From: Streptomyces sp. H27-C3
GTDB taxonomy: Bacteria > Actinomycetota > Actinomycetes > Streptomycetales > Streptomycetaceae
Assembly (NCBI RefSeq): GCF_030063415.1
Contig: NZ_JASITA010000045.1
Span: 1 to 57,826, forward strand
Length of the DNA: 57,826 bases
Reading direction: 5' to 3'
The notes under the pieces were generated by a model. It saw only the letters and a list, made by a program, of their open reading frames with translations, was not told where the DNA came from and ran no database searches. A program made the translations under genes and the position numbers. This document shows positions 25,713 through 35,086 of the stretch, in pieces (positions within the stretch are counted from its first letter, which is position 1; the number at the start of each line of letters is the position of its first letter).

Positions 25713-26182
25713 TGACAACGACTACCGTACGACCGCGCCGCGGCCCCTACCGCGACGGCGACCTCATGCGTTCCACGTTCGACATCAGGCAGCGACCGCC
25801 GGGTGAGCTTCCGCCGCCCGCGGACGGTGAGAAGGTCGGTGTCATGCGACGCCGGGCCCGAGAGCGGCTGAGCGCACGCGGGTTGGCCTATGTCGCCGAC
25901 GAGGCGGTCTTGATCGTCTCCGAGCTGGTTACCAACGCCATCGTGCACAGCGGCGGCCAGGAGGTCACGGTGACTCTCTCGCTCGGCTCGGGCTTCCTGC
26001 GTATCGACGTACACGACGGTGTCCCCAGCTTCCACGCCCACCCCAAGGCCCCCGATGACGCCGACGAGAACGGCCGCGGCCTTGCTCTCGTGCAGTCGCT
26101 CGCCGAAGAAGGGCGAGGTGCTTGGGGTGTTGAGGACGCAGGCGCCACCACATGGTGCAAGCTGAGATTGGCGGCAAGCTGA
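25712..26182 (+). CDS. Anti-sigma-factor-like ATP-binding protein (HATPase)
   Basis: This 156-residue GHKL ATPase of the RsbW/SpoIIAB type has the N-box VSELVTNAIVHSGG, the G1-like DVHDG and the G2-like NGRGLALVQSLAEEG with WGV. Streptomyces has dozens of these; they bind sigma factors or act in serine-kinase switching. The start overlaps the upstream stop (ATGA), with AGAGGA upstream. No anti-anti-sigma gene is adjacent. Confidence 0.85.
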   Translation: MTTTTVRPRRGPYRDGDLMRSTFDIRQRPPGELPPPADGEKVGVMRRRARERLSARGLAYVADEAVLIVSELVTNAIVHSGGQEVTVTLSLGSGFLRIDVHDGVPSFHAHPKAPDDADENGRGLALVQSLAEEGRGAWGVEDAGATTWCKLRLAAS

Positions 26183-26409
26183 TGACGGGCACCGCAGCAC
26201 AAGGCGCGCAGCCTGGTCCTCTCCTGGTGCTGGCGGCTCTGACGGGTGAGGCCGTATCGCACGAACCCAGTGTCGTTGTGCTCCATCGACACGACGGCGG
26301 TGTTCAGCAACAACGGCGCAGCCCCATGGTTCACGTTCCGCGCCCCCGCGAGCAGGCCGAGACGCCCGCCCCCGATAGCGCCGCCGTCGAGGGATTACGG
26401 GCAGCCGGG

Positions 26410-26892
26410 TTACGAACGCGCCGAAGCGTCAAGCCAGTAGGTGGCAAGCATCTCGCCCGGCCACGCTGGCTGACGGACGTCGCTTCGGGGCCCCATCTCC
26501 TCGAAGTACGGCGCCAGGTCGATGACCGGCGTCCCGTCGACGGCGTCAAGATCCGTCACCAGAAGATCCCGACCCTCCACTTTCAGCAACCGTGGGTAGC
26601 TGGTAGCCAGTTGGTTTGGCCTCCGGTGGTTGCGGTGCCCGAACGTGCCAACCGTCGGCCACCTCGGATTTCCCCTGGGGCTACGCGCGTGCAGCTGGAC
26701 GTCTTCCGGCTGCGCCAAGTGGAAGCGCCACGTGACCGTCAAATGGGAGAATTCCTCGATGCCCTGCAGGGTTTCGAGGGGATACGCCTCGTTGAGCCGG
26801 ATGATCGATTCGACCCCGCCCTGGTAGTCGTCCTGAACGCGGGTGTGGCCCCCGACCACCGTTGCGATCGATTCGACCTCGTACGTCGCCAT
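26410..26892 (-). CDS. TrmO-like tRNA methyltransferase
   Basis: This 160-residue member of the TsaA/YaeB (TrmO) family N6-methylates the t6A base at position 37 of some tRNAs using SAM. Signatures are IIRLNEAYPLETLQGIEEFSH, VTWRFH and GRDLLVTDLDAVDGTPVIDL, then APYFEEMGPRSDVRQPAW. An upstream ATG at 26925 is also possible; the one at 26892 (MATYEVESIATVVGG) better matches the family's N-terminus. It lies downstream of the 26965 regulator on the same strand. The 227 bp to its left, converging with the ATPase gene, hold nothing clear. Confidence 0.78.
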   Translation of the reverse strand: MATYEVESIATVVGGHTRVQDDYQGGVESIIRLNEAYPLETLQGIEEFSHLTVTWRFHLAQPEDVQLHARSPRGNPRWPTVGTFGHRNHRRPNQLATSYPRLLKVEGRDLLVTDLDAVDGTPVIDLAPYFEEMGPRSDVRQPAWPGEMLATYWLDASARS

Positions 26893-26964
26893 CAGGGCTC
26901 GTTCCTCTCCCTCAAAGTTGCGCATTCGGCAGCCACCACGCGAAGCGACTGGCCTGCTCCACGG

Positions 26965-28350
26965 TCACCCTATGGCCCGCATCATCTCCCGGGCCCGGCG
27001 GTCCAGTTCGGTGACTCGGCTACCCCCGCGCTGCCGGACGGGCGAGAGATCGCTCTGCATCCGAACGATGACGTCGCGGGCGCGGCCGGAGTGGACGCCG
27101 GCCATGGCATCGAGGGCCTGGCCCCAGGTAGCGCATGCCTCGTCGAGGCGTCCTTGATGGACCTGGACGGCACCGAGGTAGCCAAGGGTCACACTGTGTG
27201 TCCGGGCGTATTGCTGCCGACGGCGGGTGGCGACGCTGCGCTGGAAGTGGATCTCCGCATCGGCTGGCTGGCCCATGTCGCGCAGGGCGCAGGCGGTCTC
27301 GTGGGCGAGGGAGGCTTCCTGGAAGAAGTCCACGCGGCCAGGTGCATCGTCATTGCCGGCGCGGGCGAGGTCCCGCTCCGCGCGACTGATGGCCGCGAGG
27401 GTGCCGGGCCGGTCGCCGTCGGCTGCGAGCGCTCGGGCGTGGACGATCGCGAGCAGGGCCTTCTCGCGATGGCTGGCCTGACCATAGCGGTCGCGGGACA
27501 TGGAGGCGTCGGCCATGGCGAGTGCTTTGCGGGGGTGCCCGAGGTCCACTGCTTGGTGCGCGAGGGCGCGCAGGATGTGGCCGACGAGCGGCCCGTCCCC
27601 GGCTTCGGCCGCGATGCGGGCGGCGAGGGTGAGGTAGCGCTGGGCCGTGCGGTGTTCGGAGGCGTCGAAGGCCATCCAGCCGGCGAGGTAGGTCATCTCC
27701 GCGACGGCGGAGTACGTGTCGCGACGGTGTCGGTCCGTACGAAATCGGCTGCCCAGCAGGGGGGCTGCTTCGTCGCGAAGATGGCCGGCCAGGGACGAGC
27801 GCCCGGAGGCTCCGCCTCGCTGTTGGTCGCGTGCGGAGTAGAAGTTGGTGAGGTCGCGGACGTCGTCGATGTCGGCCTGGCGTACCAGCCGGGGGGAGAC
27901 TGCCGTGCGCCTGGCTGCTGCGGCGGGGGCGGCTGCCCACCACGAGGAAGCTGGCAAGGCGAGGCCGGCGGCGGAGTATGCGGCGGTCGCCAGCAGCTTG
28001 CGTCGGTGCATGTCCAGATCGTCGCTTCCCAGCTCGGCCAGCACGGTCAGAGGGTCGACGCTCCAGTCGGAACCACTCTCGGTGGAGTTTGTCGGCTCCT
28101 CCAGCCCGAGGTCTGCCAGGGTGAGCGGGCGGCGGAGCCTGCGGGACAGCGTCTCGCGCAGGATATGCCGCGCTCTTCCGCTGGGCTTCGTGCCCAAGAC
28201 CCACATGGAGATGTGCGAGCGGGAGATGGCCTCCAGCTCCCGCATGCCGCTCTCGGCGGCCACTCGGGCGACCGCTGCGGCTGCTTGAGGCTGGGACCAG
28301 CCCGCTTCGCGCAAAAGTGCGGCGAGGGCGAGGTTTCGCTCACGGGCCAT
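26965..28350 (-). CDS. XRE-type HTH-TPR regulator
   Basis: This 461-residue regulator has an N-terminal HTH (WSQPQAAAAVARVAAESG, then SRSHISMWVLGTKPSG) and long C-terminal TPR-like repeats (TYLAGWMAFDASEHRTAQRYL and others). A segment near residue 115 reads MHRRKLLATAAYSAAGLALP, which looks like a twin-arginine signal but lies inside the protein. This is a known oddity of Streptomyces HTH-TPR regulators and probably not an export signal. It is divergent from the small membrane gene at 28540 across a 189-bp spacer. Confidence 0.8.
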   Translation of the reverse strand: MARERNLALAALLREAGWSQPQAAAAVARVAAESGMRELEAISRSHISMWVLGTKPSGRARHILRETLSRRLRRPLTLADLGLEEPTNSTESGSDWSVDPLTVLAELGSDDLDMHRRKLLATAAYSAAGLALPASSWWAAAPAAAARRTAVSPRLVRQADIDDVRDLTNFYSARDQQRGGASGRSSLAGHLRDEAAPLLGSRFRTDRHRRDTYSAVAEMTYLAGWMAFDASEHRTAQRYLTLAARIAAEAGDGPLVGHILRALAHQAVDLGHPRKALAMADASMSRDRYGQASHREKALLAIVHARALAADGDRPGTLAAISRAERDLARAGNDDAPGRVDFFQEASLAHETACALRDMGQPADAEIHFQRSVATRRRQQYARTHSVTLGYLGAVQVHQGRLDEACATWGQALDAMAGVHSGRARDVIVRMQSDLSPVRQRGGSRVTELDRRAREMMRAIG

Positions 28351-28539
28351 GGACTGCCCCTCGGTTCCGAAATGATCTTTGGCGCCTTTGGCGGCCTTGA
28401 CGGCCCTGCAGGCATACCCCTCGGCGGAGATTCAAGGTTCGCTCAACGTAGCGGCCGGATCACTCACTTTGCACGTCAGTCGTCGGTACTACACGGCGAA
28501 TCCCACTCAACTTGGCTTGATTCAAACAGGAGTTGTGTC

Positions 28540-29037
28540 ATGCCCCTCTCGCTGGTCCTGCATCGGGAACCCTGTCACCGCGACGACCAAGGCAAGCGGG
28601 GTTGCCTCCCCATGGCGCTGCCCGATGTGCAGCGAGATCAATCGGTGGCCGCGGCAGAGACGGTGGCGCTCGTGCTCGACGAGGACTCACCGCTGCCGGA
28701 GAGCGCCGGCGACGTGGAAGAACTCGGGTGGCGCCTGCGCGGTCACATCAGCCAACTCGGGTTCGTCGTACCACCGGGAGCACCCGCGTCGCGCCATGCG
28801 CAGCAGCTCGCTTCGGCGGGAGTCCCCGACGGCTACATGTCCAGCAGAGTGCATCTGGTGAAGCTGGCCGAGGCCGCCAAAGCACTTGTCGCGACCGTGC
28901 AAGCTCACGGTGTTGCACCCGCGCAGCCGACGCGGAGATGGCGTTGGTGGAAGCCGCGGATCAACGTGCTGCGCGGCTCGGTCTTCGCTGTCGCCTTCGC
29001 GTGCTTGGTTCTGGCCGCGTCGGTGCCCCGGGTATGA
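28540..29037 (+). CDS. Hypothetical protein with C-terminal membrane anchor
   Basis: This 165-residue protein has an acidic N-terminal domain (VALVLDEDSPLPESAGDVEELGWRL) and a basic stretch RRWRWWKP before one predicted membrane segment, VFAVAFACLVLAAS, at the very C-terminus. This looks like a tail anchor. CAGGAG lies 8 bases before the ATG at 28540. It is coupled to the next small gene by an ATGA overlap. Function unknown. Confidence 0.6.
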   Translation: MPLSLVLHREPCHRDDQGKRGCLPMALPDVQRDQSVAAAETVALVLDEDSPLPESAGDVEELGWRLRGHISQLGFVVPPGAPASRHAQQLASAGVPDGYMSSRVHLVKLAEAAKALVATVQAHGVAPAQPTRRWRWWKPRINVLRGSVFAVAFACLVLAASVPRV

Positions 29038-29180
29038 CCGTCACCGGGGCAGTTCTGATCGCGGTGGTTCTCGGCCCGATGGCGTGGCTGGTTCTCCGCG
29101 GTGGCCGAGCACCCGGCTGCGCCGCTCCCCAAGACGAGGACTCTGCACCGGGGCAGAAGGGACCGCCCTCGCACAGGTGA
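29034..29180 (+). CDS. 48-residue membrane peptide
   Basis: The peptide begins MTVTGAVLIAVVLGPMAWLVL, one hydrophobic segment, followed by a short polar tail. The ATG overlaps the stop of the preceding membrane protein (ATGA), so the two are probably made together. Function unknown. Confidence 0.5.
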   Translation: MTVTGAVLIAVVLGPMAWLVLRGGRAPGCAAPQDEDSAPGQKGPPSHR

Positions 29181-29270
29181 CCACCGAGTCCTTCCTCATC
29201 TACCGTTCCCGGCCGCTGCGGCGGCCCCAATGCCATCCCCGGATTCGCGGGGCCTACGGAGACCCACACG

Positions 29271-31172
29271 ATGAATCGCTTTCCGCGTATCGAGCAGTAC
29301 GGCCTGATCGGCGACATGCAGACCAGCGCCCACGTCTGCGACGACGGCTCGATCGACTGGCTGTGCCTGCCCCGTTTCGACTCGTCGGCCGTCTTTGCCG
29401 GCCTGCTCGGCACGCAGGAGCACGGATCCTGGCAGATCGCTCCGGCCCCGCCTACCGACGGATCCGACGGCGGAGCGGTCGCCGAGCGCCGGTACCTCGG
29501 TGACTCACTCGTCCTCGAATCGGGGTGGCGCACCCTGACCGGCTCGGTCCGAGTGCTCGACTTCATGCCGCCCCGCGACGGGGCACCCCAGGTGATCCGC
29601 ATCGTCGAGGGCGTGACCGGCGAGGTGCCGATGGTCTCGGCTCTGCGTCCGCGTCCGGGATACGGCAGGGTCAGCCCGTGGATCCACGAGGTCGGAGGCC
29701 GCATGGTCGCGGAGGCCGGCGCGGACGCTCTGTGGCTCGACACCGGCGTCCAGCAGGTGGAGAAGGACGGCGTCATCGTCAGTGCCTTCGCCGTCGCCGC
29801 GGGACAGAGCGTGGCGTTCGTGCTCAGTTGGTGCCCCTCCCACGCAGCCGCGCCGGTCGTTCCCGACCCGGAGGCCGCGCTCGCCGAGACGCTCGCCTTC
29901 TGGCAGGACTGGGCGAAGGAATGCACCTACGACGGGCCCTTTCGCGAGCCCGTGGTCCGTTCCTTGATCGCGCTGAAGGCGATGACCTATGCGCCGAGCG
30001 GAGGGATCGTCGCGGCGCCAACCACGTCGCTGCCCGAGGAGATCGGCGGCGGACGGAACTGGGACTACCGCTTCACCTGGCTACGCGATGCCTCCACGAC
30101 GCTGGCGGCCTTGCTGGGGGCCGGGTACCGGCAGGAGGCGCAGGCATGGCGGGAATGGCTGCTGCGGGCGGTCGCCGGCGACCCGGAGGACCTGCAGATC
30201 ATGTACGGGATCACCGGTGAACGTGATCTGCGAGAAGACGTGCTGTCGTGGCTTCCCGGATACGAGGGATCAGCCCCGGTGCGGGTGGGGAACGGGGCGG
30301 CGGACCAGCTGCAGCTCGACGTGTACGGCGAGGTGATCGAAACCCTGTACCTCGCGCACCAGAACGGTGTCGCCCACTGCGCCGACACCGCGGTCCTGCA
30401 CCAGAAGCTCATCGAGCACCTGGTCCAGCGCTGGCAGGAGCCCGACGAGGGAATCTGGGAGATCCGCGGGGCACGCCGACACTTCGTGCACTCCAAGGTG
30501 ATGGCCTGGGTGGCCATCGACCGCACCATCCGCCTGGCCGAAGCCGGCGCCCTCGATATGAACCTGGACACCCTGGTCGAGCTGCGCGAGACGATCCACC
30601 GCGAAGTCTGCACCCAGGGGTTCGACTCGGAGCGCAACACCTTCACACAGTCCTACGGCTCGCAGGAACTGGACGCTGCCACGCTGCTGATTCCCCGCGT
30701 CGGCTTCCTTCCGCCCGACGACCCGCGTGTCATCGGCACCGTGGACGCGGTATGCCGGGAGCTGTCCACGCCGGACGGGCTCGTGCGCCGGTACCCGACG
30801 ATCGGCAACCACGCCGGGGTGGATGGCCTGAAGGGCGATGAGGGCGCCTTCATCCTCTGCTCCTTCTGGCTCGTGGATGCCCTGGCCCTGACCGGACGAC
30901 TGGATGAGGCCCACGCCCTGTTCGAACGTCTTCTCGCACTGCGCAACGATCTCGGGCTCCTGGCCGAGGAGTACGACCCCGTCGAACAGCGCCAGCTCGG
31001 GAACTTCCCTCAAGCGTTCAGCCACATGGGCCTGATCCAGAGCGCCCGGCTCCTTCATCTGCTGTCCACGCAGTCCTCCCCTCACGGAGGCGCGGTCGCG
31101 GTTCCGGCGCCCCGTTCCCCCTCACGCGGGCCGCGACAGACCTGTAAGGCCCTGACGTCGCAGCACGCCTAG
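29271..31172 (+). CDS. Glycoside hydrolase family 15 (glucoamylase/trehalase-like)
   Basis: This 633-residue cytoplasmic GH15 enzyme is of the actinobacterial trehalase/glucoamylase type. It starts RIEQYGLIGDMQTSAHVC and GSIDWLCLPRFDS, the usual N-terminal beta-domain. The (alpha/alpha)6 barrel contains NWDYRFTWLRDAS at 263-275. Probable catalytic acids lie in GIWEIRGARRHFVHSK and LAEEYDP. No signal peptide is seen. GGAG lies 9 bases before the ATG. Confidence 0.88.
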   Translation: MNRFPRIEQYGLIGDMQTSAHVCDDGSIDWLCLPRFDSSAVFAGLLGTQEHGSWQIAPAPPTDGSDGGAVAERRYLGDSLVLESGWRTLTGSVRVLDFMPPRDGAPQVIRIVEGVTGEVPMVSALRPRPGYGRVSPWIHEVGGRMVAEAGADALWLDTGVQQVEKDGVIVSAFAVAAGQSVAFVLSWCPSHAAAPVVPDPEAALAETLAFWQDWAKECTYDGPFREPVVRSLIALKAMTYAPSGGIVAAPTTSLPEEIGGGRNWDYRFTWLRDASTTLAALLGAGYRQEAQAWREWLLRAVAGDPEDLQIMYGITGERDLREDVLSWLPGYEGSAPVRVGNGAADQLQLDVYGEVIETLYLAHQNGVAHCADTAVLHQKLIEHLVQRWQEPDEGIWEIRGARRHFVHSKVMAWVAIDRTIRLAEAGALDMNLDTLVELRETIHREVCTQGFDSERNTFTQSYGSQELDAATLLIPRVGFLPPDDPRVIGTVDAVCRELSTPDGLVRRYPTIGNHAGVDGLKGDEGAFILCSFWLVDALALTGRLDEAHALFERLLALRNDLGLLAEEYDPVEQRQLGNFPQAFSHMGLIQSARLLHLLSTQSSPHGGAVAVPAPRSPSRGPRQTCKALTSQHA

Positions 31173-31200
31173 CCGTCCCTCCCCAATGACGAGGATTTCC

Positions 31201-32718
31201 ATGTCTGACAGCGCGTTCCCGACACGGCCGGCCGCGACCGGCCACCGCCGAAGGCGGTCGCCGCGGGCCGATGCCTTCACGGTGCACTGCGTCCGTCGTG
31301 CTGTGGTGCTGCCGCTGCTGCTTCTTGCGGTGCTGCTGGGCGTTGCCTTCAGCGTCTGGGCGGCGGCGGTAGCTCTCGGTTGGCTCTTGGTCGGCCTGGT
31401 CTGCGGGCTGACCGGCGTCGGGCTGGTGGCGTCTCGTGGAGTGCTAACGGCTGCTGGTGCCGTGCAGGCGGCCGTAGAGGAACGACGCGCAGCGGAGCTG
31501 ACCGCGGTCGCAGGGGTTGCGGCGGCCATCGAGAAGTCGGTGCAATGGTCGGCGGACGAGCTGTGCCGAGGGGCACGGCCGCCGCTGCCGGACATGCAGA
31601 TGCCGCAGCCGACCTCTGCGACCGCAGAGATCGACAAGGCATTGGGTGCACTCCAGGTGCAGGCCCTTACCTCGCTGATACGCGTCCACGATGAGTCCCA
31701 GTCCGTCGTCCTTCTGGAAGTGCTGCGCCGCCTGGCCATGCGGGAGCACGCTCTGGTTGGGAAGGCCCTGGCGGCGCTCAGCCAGCTGGAGATGCTGACC
31801 GACGACCCGGAGCTGCTAGCGAAGATCTTCGAGATCGACCACCTCGTGACGCGGGTGCGTCGCCAGGTGGAGAGCACCGCGGTGCTCGGCGGACAGTCGC
31901 TGCGCAGCGTGCGCCGGCCGGTCCCGGTCACGACCACGCTGCGCGGTGCGATCTCCGAGGTGGTGCAGTACCCACGCGTAGCAGTCGCGGCCGGATCCGT
32001 GGGCACTGAGCTCGGTCTGCCGGGACACGTGGGTCCGGACCTGACACACCTGTTGGCCGAGCTGATCGAGAACGCCTGCGAGTGCTCCGATCCGATGACG
32101 AAGGTGATGGTGCGGGCGCAGCGCGTGCCGAACGGGCTGGCGGTCGAGGTCGAGGACCGGGCCATCCCCATGCATCCCCAGACGCGCGCACAGATGAACC
32201 GTCTGCTCAAGGCCCCCGACGAGGTCGACGTCAGCGGGCAGGTACGAGCCGGACAGCTCGGGTTGCTGGTCGCCGCGAAGATCGCCCAGTCGCATGGGCT
32301 GTCCGTTCTCCTGCAGGAGAACGTGACGGGTGGCACCACTGCGCTGGTCATCATTCCGGCACGGCTCCTCGTAGCGATTCCTCCCGTCGGTGACGCGGGC
32401 GCCCGCCACCCGGAAAGGCGCCCATCCGCGCCCCCGTCGCCGGGGCAGGCCGCCGCAGCGACGGCCGATTCCTCGGCAGGGCAGGTCAAGCACCCGATCA
32501 CCGTAGGCGCGCCCAGGGCCGACGAGACGGGGCACGCTGCTCCCGCGCCCGACCTCCCCCGGCGTACGCGGCAAGCTGGTTCATTCCCTCACCCACGTGA
32601 GCGGGAGCAAGCCCCTGCGACCGCGGCGACGCCAGGGCTCGCAGCTGCCTTCCGCACGGGTATGGCCGGCGGGGCCGCCGCTTCTCCTCCCGCTTCGGCA
32701 GAGCACCCCAGCCCCTGA
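31201..32718 (+). CDS. cvnA: Conservon sensor-kinase-like protein CvnA
   Basis: This 505-residue membrane protein begins a conservon, a Streptomyces signalling cassette compared to G-protein systems. Two membrane segments lie at about residues 35-80 (VVLPLLLLAVLLGVAFSVW and the next). A GHKL ATPase domain follows with N-box LLAELIENACECSD, a G1 region VEVEDRAI and G2 GQLGLLVAAKIAQSHGL. The C-terminus is a Pro/Ala-rich tail. GAGGA precedes the ATG. The gene lies 28 bp after the GH15 gene, so readthrough is possible. Confidence 0.88.
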   Translation: MSDSAFPTRPAATGHRRRRSPRADAFTVHCVRRAVVLPLLLLAVLLGVAFSVWAAAVALGWLLVGLVCGLTGVGLVASRGVLTAAGAVQAAVEERRAAELTAVAGVAAAIEKSVQWSADELCRGARPPLPDMQMPQPTSATAEIDKALGALQVQALTSLIRVHDESQSVVLLEVLRRLAMREHALVGKALAALSQLEMLTDDPELLAKIFEIDHLVTRVRRQVESTAVLGGQSLRSVRRPVPVTTTLRGAISEVVQYPRVAVAAGSVGTELGLPGHVGPDLTHLLAELIENACECSDPMTKVMVRAQRVPNGLAVEVEDRAIPMHPQTRAQMNRLLKAPDEVDVSGQVRAGQLGLLVAAKIAQSHGLSVLLQENVTGGTTALVIIPARLLVAIPPVGDAGARHPERRPSAPPSPGQAAAATADSSAGQVKHPITVGAPRADETGHAAPAPDLPRRTRQAGSFPHPREREQAPATAATPGLAAAFRTGMAGGAAASPPASAEHPSP

Positions 32719-32792
32719 TCATCGCCCGTTCCCTCCGCGTTCCCGGTGGCCCTGACGCATCCGCCGACCCTTCCCCTTCTGGAGCGATCCCC

Positions 32793-33308
32793 ATGAGCAC
32801 CCACCCTGAGATGAACCACGTGGCGACCGGTGTCGCACCCGCATCCGAGGCGACGGCGAGTGATCAGCGGGAGCACATGGCTTGGCTGCTGCGGCAGTTC
32901 GCCGCCGACGTTCCGGGCGTCACGCACGCCGTCCTGCTGTCGCGGGACGGGTTGCGGCTGGAGGACAGCGACGTCGACAAGGACTGGGCGGACGAACTGT
33001 CGGCCTCGCTCAGCGGAGTGGCCTCCCTCGCCTCGAACACCCGCGGCCCCAGCAACCAGCTGCGGCCGGCCAGTCAGGTCATCATCGAGCGAGACGACTG
33101 CCTGCTGTTCGTCCAGAGCGCTGGTCCCAACACGGCCTTCGACAAACACCCCGGCCGCGGCGGTGTGGTGAACGCGATCCTCGCCGTCGTCGCCACCACG
33201 GACGCCGACGTAGGCACTATCGGGTTCGAAATGGGGCGTCTGGTAGGGAAGTTCGACACTCACATGCAGACCCCCGTCCGAGTCGGCACCGGTGATGAAG
33301 TCCGGTGA
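32793..33308 (+). CDS. cvnB: Conservon roadblock/LC7 protein CvnB
   Basis: This 171-residue roadblock/LC7-domain protein (MAWLLRQFAADVPGVTHAVLLSRDGLRL) is the partner that modulates the conservon GTPase, like MglB. GGAGCG lies 8 bases before the ATG. Its stop overlaps the next start (GTGA). Confidence 0.9.
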   Translation: MSTHPEMNHVATGVAPASEATASDQREHMAWLLRQFAADVPGVTHAVLLSRDGLRLEDSDVDKDWADELSASLSGVASLASNTRGPSNQLRPASQVIIERDDCLLFVQSAGPNTAFDKHPGRGGVVNAILAVVATTDADVGTIGFEMGRLVGKFDTHMQTPVRVGTGDEVR

Positions 33309-33718
33309 GCACACACGGCGACGCGGCCGAGGACTCGACGTTCGTGAGGACCTACACGCTGACACGCGGGCGCACCAGGCCGCGGCACCTGCTGGGCCTG
33401 GACACCGTGCTGAACGCCGGGCCCGGGCGGCCCGGCCCAGGTCAGGCCGAGGAATGCGAGGAGATCCTCGCCCTGTGCCGGGAGCACCGGCGTTCGGTGA
33501 CCGAGCTGGCGGGACGACTCGGCCGCCCCGTCACCGCCGTCAAGATCCTCATCTCGGACCTCCTGGACGCCCACGCCCTGGTCGTCTCCGTCACCGATGC
33601 CTATGCCGCCTCCGGCACAGACGCGGATGAACGTCCCACTACCCACCTATTGGCGGCCCTCTCGGCGGGCCTGAAGAGGAAGTGGCCCGATGCCATCGCG
33701 TACCCCCAGGCCGGATGA
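33305..33718 (+). CDS. cvnC: Conservon DUF742 protein CvnC
   Basis: This 137-residue DUF742 protein has FVRTYTLTRGRTRP near its start, then EILALCREHRRSVTELAGRL and VKILISDLLDAHAL, a winged-helix-like fold. The GTG start overlaps cvnB as GTGA. The 3' end overlaps cvnD by 29 bases. Confidence 0.88.
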   Translation: MSTHGDAAEDSTFVRTYTLTRGRTRPRHLLGLDTVLNAGPGRPGPGQAEECEEILALCREHRRSVTELAGRLGRPVTAVKILISDLLDAHALVVSVTDAYAASGTDADERPTTHLLAALSAGLKRKWPDAIAYPQAG

Positions 33719-34358
33719 CCCGACCGTGACTCTGCGGACTCCGTCGCGCCCGCAATCCGGTGGACCGACTGTGCTGAAGATCGTGATCGCTGGGGGCTTC
33801 GGCGCGGGCAAAACCACCGCCGTGGGCGCCGTCAGTGAGATCAAACCGCTGAGCACGGAGGAGTACCTGACCGAGGCAAGCGCTGACGTGGACAGCCTGG
33901 AGGGCGTCGAGGCCAAGCAGACCACCACGGTCGCCTTCGACTTCGGCCGCCTCAGCCTGCCCGACGCACCCGTGCCTCTGGAGCTGTACCTGTTCGGCAC
34001 GCCCGGCCAGGACCGGTTCGTCGACCTCTGGTACGACCTCTCCCGCGGAGCCGTCGGCGCGGTCATCCTGGTCGACACCCGCCGCCTGGACAGCAGCTTC
34101 ACCCCTGTCAGCTTCTTCGAAGACATCGGCCTGCCCTTCGTCGTCGCCGTGAATCACTTCGACGGAGCCCACCGCTACCACCCCGAACAGGTCCGCGCCG
34201 CCCTCGAACTGCCCACCTCTGTACCGGTGGTCACCTGCGACGCCCGCAATCCGAACCACGTCGCCGGCGTCCTGCTGACCCTCGTCGGCCACGCCGTGAA
34301 GAACTCTCCGGCAGGACGCGTTCACCCCACATCCACTACGACCCTCCAGGACGCCTGA
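33690..34358 (+). CDS. cvnD: Conservon GTPase CvnD
   Basis: This 222-residue small Ras-like GTPase has G1 GGFGAGKTT at 35-43, G3 GTPGQDRF from 103, and G4 in the altered form NHFD at 155-158, as is usual for CvnD. The ATG at 33690 lies inside the end of cvnC; GAGGAAG precedes it. The next gene starts on the last base of its stop codon (TGATG). Confidence 0.9.
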   Translation: MPSRTPRPDDPTVTLRTPSRPQSGGPTVLKIVIAGGFGAGKTTAVGAVSEIKPLSTEEYLTEASADVDSLEGVEAKQTTTVAFDFGRLSLPDAPVPLELYLFGTPGQDRFVDLWYDLSRGAVGAVILVDTRRLDSSFTPVSFFEDIGLPFVVAVNHFDGAHRYHPEQVRAALELPTSVPVVTCDARNPNHVAGVLLTLVGHAVKNSPAGRVHPTSTTTLQDA

Positions 34359-34999
34359 TGTCATATCAGCCCAACGACCCCTACCTCGTGCCGCAGGCCG
34401 CCCCATCCGCCCTGTCCTTACCGCAACGCGGCATGCGGGACACCGCCCGCGGGCTGGCCATCCCGGCCGGCGCCGCCGTCACCGGCCCGCAGCCCCAGCA
34501 GTCGAGCGAACTGGCGCAGCGGTATGAGCTGCTGGAACGCCTGGGCGTGTCCACCGCCGCCAGCCAGGACTTCGACGAGCTGGCCCGCGACATGGCCGAG
34601 CAGGCCGGATTCCTGTACGGGTTCGTCAATCTGTTCCTGGAGGAGCAGACCTTCGTCGGACTGCACCAGCCGCCCGCGGACAGCGGGTACGTCATCGTCG
34701 GCCGCACCATGAGCCACGACCACGGCTGGTGCCCGGAGGTCGTGGCGCGCAAGAAGGCCCTCCCGCTGCACGACGTGCACGCCAGCCCGCGCTTCAGCGG
34801 CAACCACGTGGTCGACGCGGTCGGGATCCGCTCCTACTTCGGCGCCCCGCTCATCCACGACAGCGGCACCGTGCTGGGCACGGTCTGCGTCATCGACCCG
34901 GAGAAGCGGCCCCTGAGCGAGGCCCGACGGCTCAGAGACATCGTCATCAGCACCGGTGCCCAGGCGATGGACCGCATCGCGCCCGCGCCCGTCCGCTAG
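34358..34999 (+). CDS. GAF-domain protein of the conservon operon
   Basis: This 213-residue protein is mostly one GAF domain: YELLERLGV at the start, DMAEQAGFLYGFVNLFLEEQ, then GVRSYFGAPLI-like (GIRSYFGAPLIHD) and LGTVCVIDPEKRPL. GAF proteins often follow conservons and may sense a small ligand or redox state. It is translationally coupled to cvnD. Confidence 0.8.
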   Translation: MSYQPNDPYLVPQAAPSALSLPQRGMRDTARGLAIPAGAAVTGPQPQQSSELAQRYELLERLGVSTAASQDFDELARDMAEQAGFLYGFVNLFLEEQTFVGLHQPPADSGYVIVGRTMSHDHGWCPEVVARKKALPLHDVHASPRFSGNHVVDAVGIRSYFGAPLIHDSGTVLGTVCVIDPEKRPLSEARRLRDIVISTGAQAMDRIAPAPVR

Positions 35000-35086
35000 G
35001 CCCGTTCCACCGCCCCCACCCGGGAGCCGCAAGCGATCCCCGGCCGCTCCACCGCGCGAATTCCACCCAGGGAGAGGGAGACGACC

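Noticed and set aside
26152..29037. 961-codon plus-strand open frame
   Set aside because: Its first part is antisense to the TrmO-like and HTH-TPR genes, which have clear motifs. Only the last 165 codons (from 28540) have a ribosome-binding site and independent support.
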